Below are positions 36,081 through 44,997 of a stretch of 64,000 nt of DNA, piece after piece. The stretch's first letter is position 1. Each line of letters opens with the position of its first letter. Origin of the DNA: JAEUMW01 sp963734295 (GTDB lineage: Bacteria; Pseudomonadota; Gammaproteobacteria; Burkholderiales; JAEUMW01); the NCBI GenBank assembly GCA_963734295.1, contig CAVTGS010000016.1:19700-83699 (forward strand). The letters are read 5' to 3'. The notes below the pieces were generated by a model. That model ran no database searches. It was not told where the DNA came from and worked only from the letters and a program-made list of their open reading frames with translations. The position numbers and the translations under genes were made by a program.

Positions 36081-38681
36081 ATGGAAACATTCGCCAAGGA
36101 AACCGTTCCAGTCAGCCTCGAGGAGGAGATGCGGCGCTCCTACCTCGACTACGCCATGAGCGTCATCGTCGGGCGGGCGCTGCCGGACGTGAGGGATGGC
36201 CTCAAACCCGTGCACCGGCGCGTGCTCTTCGCCATGCACGAGGCCAACAACGTGTGGAACCGCCCTTACGTGAAGTGCGCCCGCGTCGTGGGCGACGTCA
36301 TGGGCAAGTTCCACCCGCACGGCGATAACGCGATCTACGACACCCTGGTGCGCATGGCGCAGCACTTCACCCTGCGCTATCCCTTGATCGACGGCCAGGG
36401 CAACTTCGGCTCCATCGACGGTGACAACGCCGCGGCCATGCGCTACACGGAGTGCCGGCTCGCCCGGATCGCGGCGGAGCTCCTGGCGGACATCGGCCAG
36501 GAGACGGTCGATTTCCAGCCCAACTACGACGGCAAGGAGCAGGAGCCCACGGTGCTCCCGAGCCGGATCCCGAACCTGCTGGTCAACGGCTCGACCGGGA
36601 TCGCCGTCGGGATGGCGACCAACGTGCCGCCCCACAATCTCGTGGAGGTCATCAACGGGTGCCTCGCGCTGCTCGAGAACCTCGACCTTTCCGTCGACGA
36701 CCTGATGCAGCACATCCCGGCGCCGGATTTTCCGACCGCGGCCATTCTGTATGGTACGCAGGGGATCGTCGAAGGGTATCGCACGGGTCGCGGCCGGGTC
36801 GTGATCCGCGCGCGCACCCATGTCGAGGACCTGGACAAGGGGGTACGCCAGGCGATCATCATCGACGAGCTGCCGTACCAGGTGAACAAGGCCAACCTGC
36901 AGATCCGCATCGGCGAGCTGGTGCGGGACAAGCGCCTGGAGGGCATCTCGGACATCCGCGACGAGTCCGACAAGTCGGGCATGCGGGTCGTGATCGAACT
37001 GAAGCGCGGCGAAGTGCCGGAGATCATCCTGAACAATCTGTACAAAGAAACACAGATGCAGGACAGCTTCGGCATCAACATGGTGGCGCTGGTCGACGGC
37101 CAGCCGCGCCAGCTCAACCTGAAGCAGGTGCTCGACGCGTTTTTGCGTCACCGCCGCGAGGTCGTCACCCGCCGCACCGTCTTCGAGCTGCGCAAGGCGC
37201 GCGAGCGGGGCCATATCCTCGAAGGTCTCGCGGTCGCCCTGTCCAACGTCGACGAAGTGATCGCCCTGATCAAGGCCGCGCCCTCGCCCGCCGACGCCAA
37301 GCAGCAGCTCATGGCGCGGGTCTGGCGTTCCACGCTGGTCGAGGAGATGCTGGCCCGGTCACGCGGCGACCTGTCGCGGCCGGAAGGGCTCGTGCCGCAC
37401 TTCGGCCTTGCCGCCGACGGCTATCGCCTGTCCGAGGCACAGGCGCAGCGCATCCTGGAGATGCAGCTGCAGCGGCTGACCGGGCTCGAGCAGGACAAGA
37501 TCCGCAGCGAGTATCGAGAGGTGATGGACCACATCGCGGACCTCCTGGACGTGCTCGCCAACCCGTCGCGCATCACGACGATCATGCGCGAGGAGCTCAC
37601 GCACATCCGCGACCAGTACGGCGACGCCAGGCGCAGCGAGATCGTGGTCGATGCCCAGGAGCTCTCGCTCGAGGATCTGATCACTCCCGCGGACGTGGTG
37701 GTGACGCTTTCGCACAGCGGCTACATCAAGTCGCAGCCGCTCGCCGATTACCGCGCCCAGAAGCGCGGCGGCCGCGGCAAGCAGGCCACCGCGACCAAGG
37801 AAGACGATTTCATCGACAACCTCTTCATCGCCAATACCCACGACCACATCCTCTGTTTCTCGAGCCTCGGGCGGCTCTACTGGATCAAGGTCTACGGGGT
37901 GCCGCAGGGCACGCGGACGAGCCGCGGCAAGCCGATCGTGAATCTCGTGCCGCTGCAGGACGGTGAAAAGATCAACGCCATCCTGCCGGTGAAGGTGTTC
38001 GACGACGATCATTTCGTCTTCATGGCGACGGCCAGCGGCACGGTGAAGAAGACCCCGCTTTCGGACTTTTCCCGTCCGCGCTCGAGCGGCATCTTCGCGG
38101 TCGATCTCGACGAGGACGACTACCTCGTGGGGGTCGCGCTCACCGACGGTAAGCACGACATCATGCTGTTCTCCAACGGCGGCAAGGCGGTGCGTTTCTC
38201 CGAGGCGGACGTGCGGCCGATGGGGCGCAACGCCCGCGGCGTGCGCGGCATGCGCCTGGGCCGGGACCAGCAGGTGATCTCGCTGCTGGTGGTCGAAGAC
38301 GAAAGCCAGTCGGTGCTGACAGCGACCGAGAACGGCTACGGCAAGCGCACCCCGGTAGTGGAGTACACGCGCCACGGGCGCGGCACGCAGGGCATGATCG
38401 CGATCCAGACCACGGAACGCAACGGCGCCGTGGTGGCGGCGTCGCTGGTGCGCCCGGAGGACGAGGTGATGCTGATCACGACCGGCGGCGTGCTGATCCG
38501 CACCCGCGTCGTCGAAATCCGGGAGATGAGCCGCGCCACCCAGGGCGTGACCCTGATCAACCTGGACGAAGGGGAAAAGCTCGCCGGGCTCGAACGGGTG
38601 ATCGAGACCGACGGCGAAAGCGAGCCCGGCGTCGAGGTGCCGCTCGATCCCGACGACGCGAGCGCAGCAGGGCAGTCGTGA
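36081..38681 (+). CDS. gyrA: DNA gyrase subunit A
   Basis: Breakage-reunion subunit of gyrase, 866 residues, supercoiling DNA with GyrB. The catalytic Tyr122 (MRYTE), the winged-helix segment and the C-terminal wrapping domain with the GyrA box QKRGGRGKQ are present. In the quinolone-determining region the residue equivalent to E. coli Ser83 is Asn (HPHGDNAIYDT) while Asp87 is kept. The stop overlaps the serC GTG (GTGA), so gyrase heads a large amino-acid operon. Confidence 0.97.
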   Translation: METFAKETVPVSLEEEMRRSYLDYAMSVIVGRALPDVRDGLKPVHRRVLFAMHEANNVWNRPYVKCARVVGDVMGKFHPHGDNAIYDTLVRMAQHFTLRYPLIDGQGNFGSIDGDNAAAMRYTECRLARIAAELLADIGQETVDFQPNYDGKEQEPTVLPSRIPNLLVNGSTGIAVGMATNVPPHNLVEVINGCLALLENLDLSVDDLMQHIPAPDFPTAAILYGTQGIVEGYRTGRGRVVIRARTHVEDLDKGVRQAIIIDELPYQVNKANLQIRIGELVRDKRLEGISDIRDESDKSGMRVVIELKRGEVPEIILNNLYKETQMQDSFGINMVALVDGQPRQLNLKQVLDAFLRHRREVVTRRTVFELRKARERGHILEGLAVALSNVDEVIALIKAAPSPADAKQQLMARVWRSTLVEEMLARSRGDLSRPEGLVPHFGLAADGYRLSEAQAQRILEMQLQRLTGLEQDKIRSEYREVMDHIADLLDVLANPSRITTIMREELTHIRDQYGDARRSEIVVDAQELSLEDLITPADVVVTLSHSGYIKSQPLADYRAQKRGGRGKQATATKEDDFIDNLFIANTHDHILCFSSLGRLYWIKVYGVPQGTRTSRGKPIVNLVPLQDGEKINAILPVKVFDDDHFVFMATASGTVKKTPLSDFSRPRSSGIFAVDLDEDDYLVGVALTDGKHDIMLFSNGGKAVRFSEADVRPMGRNARGVRGMRLGRDQQVISLLVVEDESQSVLTATENGYGKRTPVVEYTRHGRGTQGMIAIQTTERNGAVVAASLVRPEDEVMLITTGGVLIRTRVVEIREMSRATQGVTLINLDEGEKLAGLERVIETDGESEPGVEVPLDPDDASAAGQS

Positions 38682-39763
38682 GCGCGCGCGTTTTCAACTT
38701 CAGTCCAGGACCGGCGATGCTGCCGACCGAGGTCCTGGCGCAGGTGCAGGAGGAATTGCTGGACTGGCACGGCTGCGGCGCCTCGATCATGGAGATGAGC
38801 CACCGCGGCCCCCAGTTCATGAATGTCGCCGGTGCGGCCGAGCGCGACCTGCGCGAGCTGCTCGCCATTCCCGAAGACTACAAGGTGCTGTTCCTGCAGG
38901 GCGGGGCCGCGACCCAGTTCGCCGCTGTGCCGATGAATCTGCTGCGCGGGCGCGAGCGAGCCGACTACGTGAATACCGGCGAATGGTCGTCGCGGGCCAT
39001 CCGGGAGGCGCGCAAACTCTGCCAGGTGAGCGTCGCGGCGACCTCCGAGCCGGAGGGTTTCAGCTTCGTGCCGAAGCAGCGCGACTGGCACCTCGATCCG
39101 GGCGCGGCCTACGTTCACTATTGTCCGAACGAAACCATCCACGGCGTCGAGTTCCAGTGGACGCCCGAAACCGGCGACGTACCGCTGGTGGCGGACATGT
39201 CGTCGAACATCCTCTCGCGCACCCTCGACGTCGCCCGCTTCGGCCTGATCTACGCCGGCGCGCAGAAGAACATCGGGCCCGCTGGGCTTACCCTCGTCAT
39301 CGTGCGCGGCGATCTCGTCGGACGCGCGTTGCCGATGACGCCGTCGACCCTCGATTACGCCGTCCAGTCGGCGCACGACTCCATGTTCAACACGCCCGCC
39401 ACGTTTTCGATCTACGTCGCAGGTCTGGTCTTCCAGTGGCTCAAGCGGCGCGGCGGGCTGCCGGCGGCCGAGCGCGAGAGCATCGCCAAGTCGAAGCTGC
39501 TGTACGATTGCATCGACGCCACCGGTTTCTATCGCAATCCGGTGGCGCAAGAGGATCGCTCGCGCATGAACGTCCCCTTCACCCTGCACGATCCGCAGCT
39601 CGACCCCGTGTTCCTCCGGGAGGCGCAGGCGCGCGGCCTCGTCGCGCTCAAGGGTCACCGGGTTGCGGGCGGCATGCGCGCCTCGCTCTACAACGCGATG
39701 CCGCTGGCAGGGGTCGAGGCGCTCACCGATTTCATGCGCGAGTTCGAGGCGCGCCACGGTTAG
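38678..39763 (+). CDS. serC: Phosphoserine aminotransferase
   Basis: PLP enzyme, 361 residues, making 3-phosphoserine for serine and acting in pyridoxine synthesis. NFSPGPAMLP, SHRGPQFMN, the PLP Lys in YAGAQKNIGPAG, and the C-terminal VAGGMRASLYNAMP are family marks. The start is a GTG overlapping the gyrA stop. It lies 16 bp before pheA. Confidence 0.96.
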   Translation: MSARVFNFSPGPAMLPTEVLAQVQEELLDWHGCGASIMEMSHRGPQFMNVAGAAERDLRELLAIPEDYKVLFLQGGAATQFAAVPMNLLRGRERADYVNTGEWSSRAIREARKLCQVSVAATSEPEGFSFVPKQRDWHLDPGAAYVHYCPNETIHGVEFQWTPETGDVPLVADMSSNILSRTLDVARFGLIYAGAQKNIGPAGLTLVIVRGDLVGRALPMTPSTLDYAVQSAHDSMFNTPATFSIYVAGLVFQWLKRRGGLPAAERESIAKSKLLYDCIDATGFYRNPVAQEDRSRMNVPFTLHDPQLDPVFLREAQARGLVALKGHRVAGGMRASLYNAMPLAGVEALTDFMREFEARHG

Positions 39764-39779
39764 CGTCGCGGCCGATTCC

Positions 39780-40847
39780 ATGAACGACCGCCTGAAGGCT
39801 CTCCGCGACCGCATCGACGCGCTGGACGAAGAGGTTCTGCGGCTCCTCAACGCGCGCGCCGGGATCGCCCACGAGATCGGCGCGCTCAAGGAAAACGGCG
39901 CGATCTATCGCCCCGAGCGCGAGGCGCAGGTGCTGCGGCGGTTGCAGGATCTGAACGGCGGGCCGCTGCCGGCCGCCGCAGTGGCGCGGCTTTTCACCGA
40001 GATCATGTCCGCGTGCCGCGCCCTCGAAGACTCGTTCGCCGTCGCCTTCCTCGGGCCGCGCGGCACCTTCTCCGAGGAAGCGGCCATCAAGCATTTCGGC
40101 GGCAGCACGGGCAAGCTGGCGGCGGGTTCCATCGACGAGGTTTTCCGCAAGGTGGAGGCCGGGTCGGCGGGATACGGCGTCGTGCCGGTGGAGAATTCCA
40201 CCGAGGGCGCGGTCGGGCGCACCCTCGACCTGCTGCTCGCCACGCCGCTTCGGATCTGCGGCGAGATTGCTTTACCCATTCACCAGCACCTGCTCGCGAA
40301 GCGCGACGGTGCGGCGTCCGTGACGCGGATCTACTCCCACGCCCAGAGTCTCGCCCAGTGCCACGACTGGCTCGAACAGAATTTCGCCGGCGTCGCCCGC
40401 ATCGCCGTCGTGAGCAATGCCGAAGCGGCGCGCCTCGCGTCGTGCGAAAGCGGAGCCGCCGCCATCGCGAGCCGGGCGGCCGCCGAGCTCTACGAGCTCG
40501 GCGTACTCGCGTCCAACATCGAGGACGAACCGAACAACACCACGCGCTTCCTGGTGATCGGTACGCACCAGGCGGCGCCTTCCGGTCGCGACAAGACCTC
40601 GCTCGTCATGTCCGCCGCGAACCGGCCCGGTGCGGTGCATGCGCTGCTTTCCCCGCTCGCGGCGCACGGTGTCAGCATGACGCGGCTCGAATCGCGACCA
40701 TCGCGCACGGGGCTCTGGGAATACGTGTTCTTCGTCGACCTCGAAGGTCACCAGGAGGAGCCGCACGTGGCGCGCGCCCTGGCCGGCTTGCAGTCGCTCG
40801 CAGCGTTTCTCAAGGTGCTGGGGTCCTACCCCGTTGCCGTCTACTGA
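39780..40847 (+). CDS. pheA: Bifunctional chorismate mutase/prephenate dehydratase (P-protein)
   Basis: 355 residues covering two steps to phenylpyruvate. The AroQ chorismate mutase domain (about 1-90, with LRDRIDALDEEVLRLLNAR), the prephenate dehydratase (about 95-275, GPRGTFSEEAA, PVENSTEGAVG, NNTTRFLVI) and the ACT regulatory domain (about 285-355, with the ESRPSR phenylalanine-binding motif) follow in order. Feedback inhibition by phenylalanine is therefore likely. Confidence 0.96.
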   Translation: MNDRLKALRDRIDALDEEVLRLLNARAGIAHEIGALKENGAIYRPEREAQVLRRLQDLNGGPLPAAAVARLFTEIMSACRALEDSFAVAFLGPRGTFSEEAAIKHFGGSTGKLAAGSIDEVFRKVEAGSAGYGVVPVENSTEGAVGRTLDLLLATPLRICGEIALPIHQHLLAKRDGAASVTRIYSHAQSLAQCHDWLEQNFAGVARIAVVSNAEAARLASCESGAAAIASRAAAELYELGVLASNIEDEPNNTTRFLVIGTHQAAPSGRDKTSLVMSAANRPGAVHALLSPLAAHGVSMTRLESRPSRTGLWEYVFFVDLEGHQEEPHVARALAGLQSLAAFLKVLGSYPVAVY

Positions 40848-40871
40848 CCTCGCCATGCGCATGCTGCGAAC

Positions 40872-41984
40872 ATGACCGCCCGCCCCGCCATCGACCTCTG
40901 CGACCTCGCACCGTCTCACATCTCCGCGATCGCGCCGTACCAGCCCGGCAAACCGCTCTCGGAGCTCGAGCGCGAGCTCGGCATCACCGGCGCGGTCAAG
41001 CTCGCCTCCAACGAGAACCCCGTCGGCGCGAGTCCTCTTGCCTTGGCGGCGGCGCGCGCGGCGCTGGACGAGGTCGCCCGCTATCCCGACGGCAACGGCT
41101 TCGAGTTGAAGCGTGCGATCGCGGCGCATCACGGCGTCGAGGAGGACACGATCGTGCTTGGCAACGGCTCGAACGACGTGCTCGAACTCGTCGCCCGCAG
41201 CTTCCTGGCACCCGGCGCTGCGGCCGTGTTCGCGCAGCATGCGTTCGCGGTCTACGCACTCGCTACGCAGTCCATCGGTGCGACCGGCATCGAGGTGCCG
41301 GCGCACGCGTACGGCCACGATCTGCCGGCGATTGCAGCCGCGATCACGGACCGCGTGCAGGTGGTGTTCATCGCCAACCCGAACAATCCGACCGGGACAC
41401 TCGCTCCGCCGCACGAAGTTCACGCCTTTCTCGAGGGGGTGCCGGGGCGGGTGCTGGTGGTGCTGGACGAGGCCTACAGCGAATACCTGCCGGACGAGCT
41501 CAAGTCCGAGAGCGTGGCATGGCTCACCGAATTTCCGAATCTGGTGGTGACGCGCACCTTCTCGAAGGTCTACGGGCTCGCTGGACTGCGGGTCGGTTAC
41601 GGGCTCGCGCATGCGGCGGTGGCGGATCTCATGAACCGGGTGCGCCAGCCCTTCAACGTGAGCAGCGTGGCCCAGGCGGCGGCGACCGCGGCGCTGGCGG
41701 ATCACGCGTTCGTGGCGCAAAGTCGCGAGCGCAACCGGCAGGGGATGGTGCAGATCACTGCGGGGCTCGGCGACCTCGGGCTCGATTTCGTGCCGTCCTA
41801 CGGCAATTTCGTGAGCTTTCGCGTGGCCGACGCGCCAGCGATCTACCAGCGGCTGCTGCGGCTCGGCGTGATCGTGCGCCCGATCGCAGCCTACGGCATG
41901 CCGGACTTCCTGCGCGTGTCGGTCGGGCTGCCGGAGGAAAACGCCCGCTTCCTCGCGGCCCTCGCGCAAGCGCTGTCGCGCTGA
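40872..41984 (+). CDS. hisC: Histidinol-phosphate aminotransferase
   Basis: PLP enzyme of 370 residues. KLASNENPVGAS, NPNNPTGT, the PLP Lys in TRTFSKVYGLAGLRVGY and FLRVSVGLPEEN are conserved. In this position in betaproteobacteria the enzyme often also serves tyrosine/phenylalanine transamination, which fits its place between pheA and tyrA. A second hisC may exist in the his operon. Confidence 0.93.
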   Translation: MTARPAIDLCDLAPSHISAIAPYQPGKPLSELERELGITGAVKLASNENPVGASPLALAAARAALDEVARYPDGNGFELKRAIAAHHGVEEDTIVLGNGSNDVLELVARSFLAPGAAAVFAQHAFAVYALATQSIGATGIEVPAHAYGHDLPAIAAAITDRVQVVFIANPNNPTGTLAPPHEVHAFLEGVPGRVLVVLDEAYSEYLPDELKSESVAWLTEFPNLVVTRTFSKVYGLAGLRVGYGLAHAAVADLMNRVRQPFNVSSVAQAAATAALADHAFVAQSRERNRQGMVQITAGLGDLGLDFVPSYGNFVSFRVADAPAIYQRLLRLGVIVRPIAAYGMPDFLRVSVGLPEENARFLAALAQALSR

Positions 41985-41995
41985 CGTTCGAGCGC

Positions 41996-42877
41996 ATGCA
42001 GATCGAACGTCTGGCGGTGGTCGGCGTCGGCCTGATCGGCGGCTCCTTCGCGGCGGCGCTGAAGCGCGCCGGGGTGGTCGGGCGCGTAATCGGCGTCGGC
42101 CGCGGTCGCGCGAACCTCGACGATGCGCTGCGGCTTCGCATCGTCGACGAGGTCGCAGCCGACGTGGCGACGGGCGTGGGCAGCGCAGACTTCGTGCTGC
42201 TCGCGATGCCGGTGGGCCAGATGGGAACCGTGATGGAGGCGATGGCGCCGGTGCTCGCAGCGCATGCGGTCGTCACCGACGCCGGCAGCACCAAGCGCGA
42301 CGTGGTGGCGAACGCGTCGGCGCATCTGCGCGCCGCGCTCGATCGCTTCGTGCCCGCGCATCCCATCGCCGGCAGCGAGCAGACGGGTGCCGCGGCGGCG
42401 ACGGCGACGCTCTTCGTCGACCGCAATGTGATCCTGACACCGCTCGCCGAGAACACGGACGATGCCGTGGCGCGCGTGCGCGGCGCCTGGCTCGCGTGCG
42501 GGGCGCGGGTGACGACGATGACCCCCGAGGACCACGACCGCACGCTCGGCGTCGTGAGCCACCTGCCGCACGTGCTCGCCTTTGCGCTGGTGGATCTCGT
42601 CGCGGGGCGCGCCGATGCGGAGCGTCTGTTCGGGCTTGCCGCCGGTGGCTTCCGCGATTTCACGCGCATCGCCTCGAGCTCGCCCGAGATGTGGCGCGAC
42701 ATCTGTCTTGCGAACCGCGATGCGCTCGCCGCCGTGCTCGCCGATTATCGGCGCGAGCTGGCCGGCCTCGTGACGATGCTGGAAAACGCCGACGCGGCCG
42801 CGCTGGAGCAGCTCTTCACTCGCGCGCGCGACACGCGCGACGCCTGGCTGCGCGGCAACGGCGGACCGAATCCGTGA
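41996..42877 (+). CDS. tyrA: Prephenate/arogenate dehydrogenase
   Basis: NAD(P)-dependent oxidative decarboxylase of 293 residues for tyrosine synthesis. The nucleotide-binding GVGLIGGS, the AHPIAGSEQTG motif with the substrate-binding His, and FRDFTRIASSSPEMWRDI are typical. It has no fused mutase or ACT domain. Its stop overlaps the aroA GTG (GTGA). Confidence 0.94.
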   Translation: MQIERLAVVGVGLIGGSFAAALKRAGVVGRVIGVGRGRANLDDALRLRIVDEVAADVATGVGSADFVLLAMPVGQMGTVMEAMAPVLAAHAVVTDAGSTKRDVVANASAHLRAALDRFVPAHPIAGSEQTGAAAATATLFVDRNVILTPLAENTDDAVARVRGAWLACGARVTTMTPEDHDRTLGVVSHLPHVLAFALVDLVAGRADAERLFGLAAGGFRDFTRIASSSPEMWRDICLANRDALAAVLADYRRELAGLVTMLENADAAALEQLFTRARDTRDAWLRGNGGPNP

Positions 42878-44877
42878 CCGCCGCGCCCGGGTACCTCGAT
42901 CTCGGGCCGTTCAGCCGTGCACGCGGCACGATCCGCTTGCCCGGCTCGAAGAGCATTTCGAATCGCACGCTGCTCCTGGCGGCGCTGGCTGATGGCACGA
43001 CCGAGATTCGCGATCTGCTCGCCTCGGACGACACCGATCGCATGCTCGACGCGCTCGCGGCGCTCGGCGTGCAGATCGAGCGGATCGGCTCCGAGGCGGT
43101 GCGCGTCCATGGCTGCGGCGGCCCGTTGCCGAGGAAAGATGCCGATCTCTTTCTCGGCAACGCCGGCACGGCGTTCCGGCCGCTCACCGCGGTGCTGGCG
43201 CTCTGCGGCGGGTGCTATCGGCTGTCGGGCGTGCCGCGCATGCACGAGCGGCCCATCGGCGACCTGGTCGACGTTCTCCGCGGACTGGGGGCGGACATCG
43301 GTTACCTTGGCCGCCCCGGGTTCCCGCCGCTCGAGATCCGTCCGGCGACCATTCGCGCGGGCGGGCGCGTCGCCGTACGCGGCGACGTGTCGAGCCAGTT
43401 TCTCACCGCGCTGCTGATGGCATTGCCCCTCACCGGAACGGAGACCACGGTGGAGGTCGCGGGCGAACTCATCTCGAAGCCCTACGTCGACCTCACGCTC
43501 GCGACCATGGCACGCTTCGGTGTGCGGGTCGAGCGCGACGGCTGGCGGTCGTTCACCATTCCTGCCGACGGCGGCTACGCGAGTCCGGGCGTCGTGTACG
43601 TCGAAGGCGACGCGTCGGCAGCGTCGTACTTCCTCGCGGCGGGGGCGATCGGCGGCGGACCGGTGCGGGTCGAGGGCGTGGGGCGCTCGAGCAGCCAGGG
43701 CGACGTCCGTTTCGCGGAGGCCCTCGCGAGCCTCGGGGCACGCATCGAGATGGGTGATAACTGGATCGAGGCGCGCGGCCCCGCACCGGGCGCGCTGCGG
43801 GCGTTCGATCTCGATCTCAACCACATCCCCGATGCGGCCATGACGCTTGCCGTGGTGGCGCTCTTCGCCGAGGGTACCAGTCGGCTCTCCAACATCGCGA
43901 GCTGGCGGGTGAAGGAGACCGACCGCATCGCCGCCATGGCAACCGAGCTGCGCAAGGTCGGCGCTCGCGTGGAAGAGGGGCCGGACTGGCTGGTGGTGTC
44001 TCCCCCCGCCTCCCACCTCCCACCTCCCGCCTCACCTCTCACGCCTCTCGCGTCCCGCCTCACGCCTCACGCTGTGATCGACACCTACAACGATCACCGC
44101 ATTGCAATGTGCTTCTCGCTCGTCGCGCTGGGCGACGTGCCGATCCGGATCAACGATCCCAACTGCGTGGCGAAGACGTTTCCCGACTATTTCGAGCGGT
44201 TTGCGGCGATCGCCCGTCCCGCCCCTGTGATCGCGATCGACGGGCCGTCGGCCTCGGGCAAGGGAACGGTCGCGGAACAGGTGGCGCAGGCGCTCGGTTT
44301 CCATCTCCTCGACAGCGGGGCACTCTATCGCCTGGTTGCGCTCGCGGTCCTGCAGTCCGGCACGCCGCCGGACGACGAGGCCAAAGTGGCGCGGCTCGCC
44401 GGCACACTCGACGCCGCATTCTCCGCAACCGGCATCCTGCTCGACGGCGAGCCCGTTGGCGCTGCGCTGCGTGCGGAGGAAACCGGGATCATGGCGTCCC
44501 GCGTGGCCGCGCTCCCGCGGGTGCGCACGGCGCTGCTCGCCCGCCAGCGCGCCTTCCGGCGCGCGCCGGGGCTGGTGGCGGACGGGCGTGACATGGGCTC
44601 GGTCGTGTTCCCGGACGCCGACCTCAAGATCTTTCTCACTGCGAGCCCCGAGGAGCGCGCCCGGCGACGCCATAAGCAGTTGATGGAAAAAGGATTGAGT
44701 GCTACGATGCCGGAAATTTTGCAGGACATTCAGGAGCGCGATTCACGCGACAGTCGTCGCAGTGCCGCTCCACTGCAGATATGCGCGGACGCGGAGATGC
44801 TCGACACGACCGACCTCACGATCGCCGAGGCGGTCGCAACCATCCTGACCCGCTACCGGGCCATCGCATCCGCGTGA
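42874..44877 (+). CDS. aroA-cmk: Bifunctional EPSP synthase/cytidylate kinase
   Basis: 667 residues in one frame. Part one (about 1-448) is 3-phosphoshikimate 1-carboxyvinyltransferase: LPGSKSISNRTLLLAALA, FLGNAGTAFRPL, VPRMHERPIGDLVDVLR, VKETDRIAAMATELRKVGA and YNDHRIAMCFSLVAL. Part two (from about 450) is CMP kinase: IAIDGPSASGKGTVAEQ Walker A and DGRDMGSVVFPDA. The parts meet without a linker at FAAIARPAPVIAIDG. A GTG with TGA in the +1 frame at the junction leaves open that they are two genes joined by an indel. The AroA part has a 21-residue repeat insert (separate entry). Confidence 0.93.
   Translation: MTAAPGYLDLGPFSRARGTIRLPGSKSISNRTLLLAALADGTTEIRDLLASDDTDRMLDALAALGVQIERIGSEAVRVHGCGGPLPRKDADLFLGNAGTAFRPLTAVLALCGGCYRLSGVPRMHERPIGDLVDVLRGLGADIGYLGRPGFPPLEIRPATIRAGGRVAVRGDVSSQFLTALLMALPLTGTETTVEVAGELISKPYVDLTLATMARFGVRVERDGWRSFTIPADGGYASPGVVYVEGDASAASYFLAAGAIGGGPVRVEGVGRSSSQGDVRFAEALASLGARIEMGDNWIEARGPAPGALRAFDLDLNHIPDAAMTLAVVALFAEGTSRLSNIASWRVKETDRIAAMATELRKVGARVEEGPDWLVVSPPASHLPPPASPLTPLASRLTPHAVIDTYNDHRIAMCFSLVALGDVPIRINDPNCVAKTFPDYFERFAAIARPAPVIAIDGPSASGKGTVAEQVAQALGFHLLDSGALYRLVALAVLQSGTPPDDEAKVARLAGTLDAAFSATGILLDGEPVGAALRAEETGIMASRVAALPRVRTALLARQRAFRRAPGLVADGRDMGSVVFPDADLKIFLTASPEERARRRHKQLMEKGLSATMPEILQDIQERDSRDSRRSAAPLQICADAEMLDTTDLTIAEAVATILTRYRAIASA
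44008..44070 (+). repeat. Nine-copy degenerate heptanucleotide repeat inside aroA
   Basis: Nine 7-bp units, GCCTCCC, ACCTCCC (x2), GCCTCAC, CTCTCAC, GCCTCTC, GCGTCCC and GCCTCAC (x2), occupy exactly 63 bp and encode 21 in-frame residues (ASHLPPPASPLTPLASRLTPH) between VVSPP and AVIDTYNDHR. Normal AroA has only a few residues here. The copy number keeps the frame. Confidence 0.9.
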
Positions 44878-44953
44878 TCGAGGTGTCATCGTAATCGAGC
44901 CGGGCGTCCAAGTTCGAACGTCTCGCTTGCGTTGGCTGTTATCCAACATGAGC

Positions 44954-44981
44954 CCCGCCGGTCGATCGGCGGGTATTTTTT
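44954..44981 (+). terminator. Terminator-like hairpin 17 nt before rpsA
   Basis: CCCGCCG and CGGCGGG enclose a 6-nt loop and are followed by TATTTTTT. Only 16 bp separate it from the rpsA ATG, too little for a promoter, so rpsA transcripts must pass it. It may act as an attenuator or as a leader structure bound by S1. Confidence 0.7.
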
Positions 44982-44997
44982 CAGGCCTTTCCACTTC

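Noticed and set aside
36057..37214. Minus-strand 385-codon frame inside gyrA
   Set aside because: Exact antisense of conserved gyrA codons; rich in His, Val, Asp; no family.
44008..44070. Possible CRISPR array
   Set aside because: Units are 7 bp with no spacers; a simple tandem repeat. No CRISPR array or cas gene was seen in the window.
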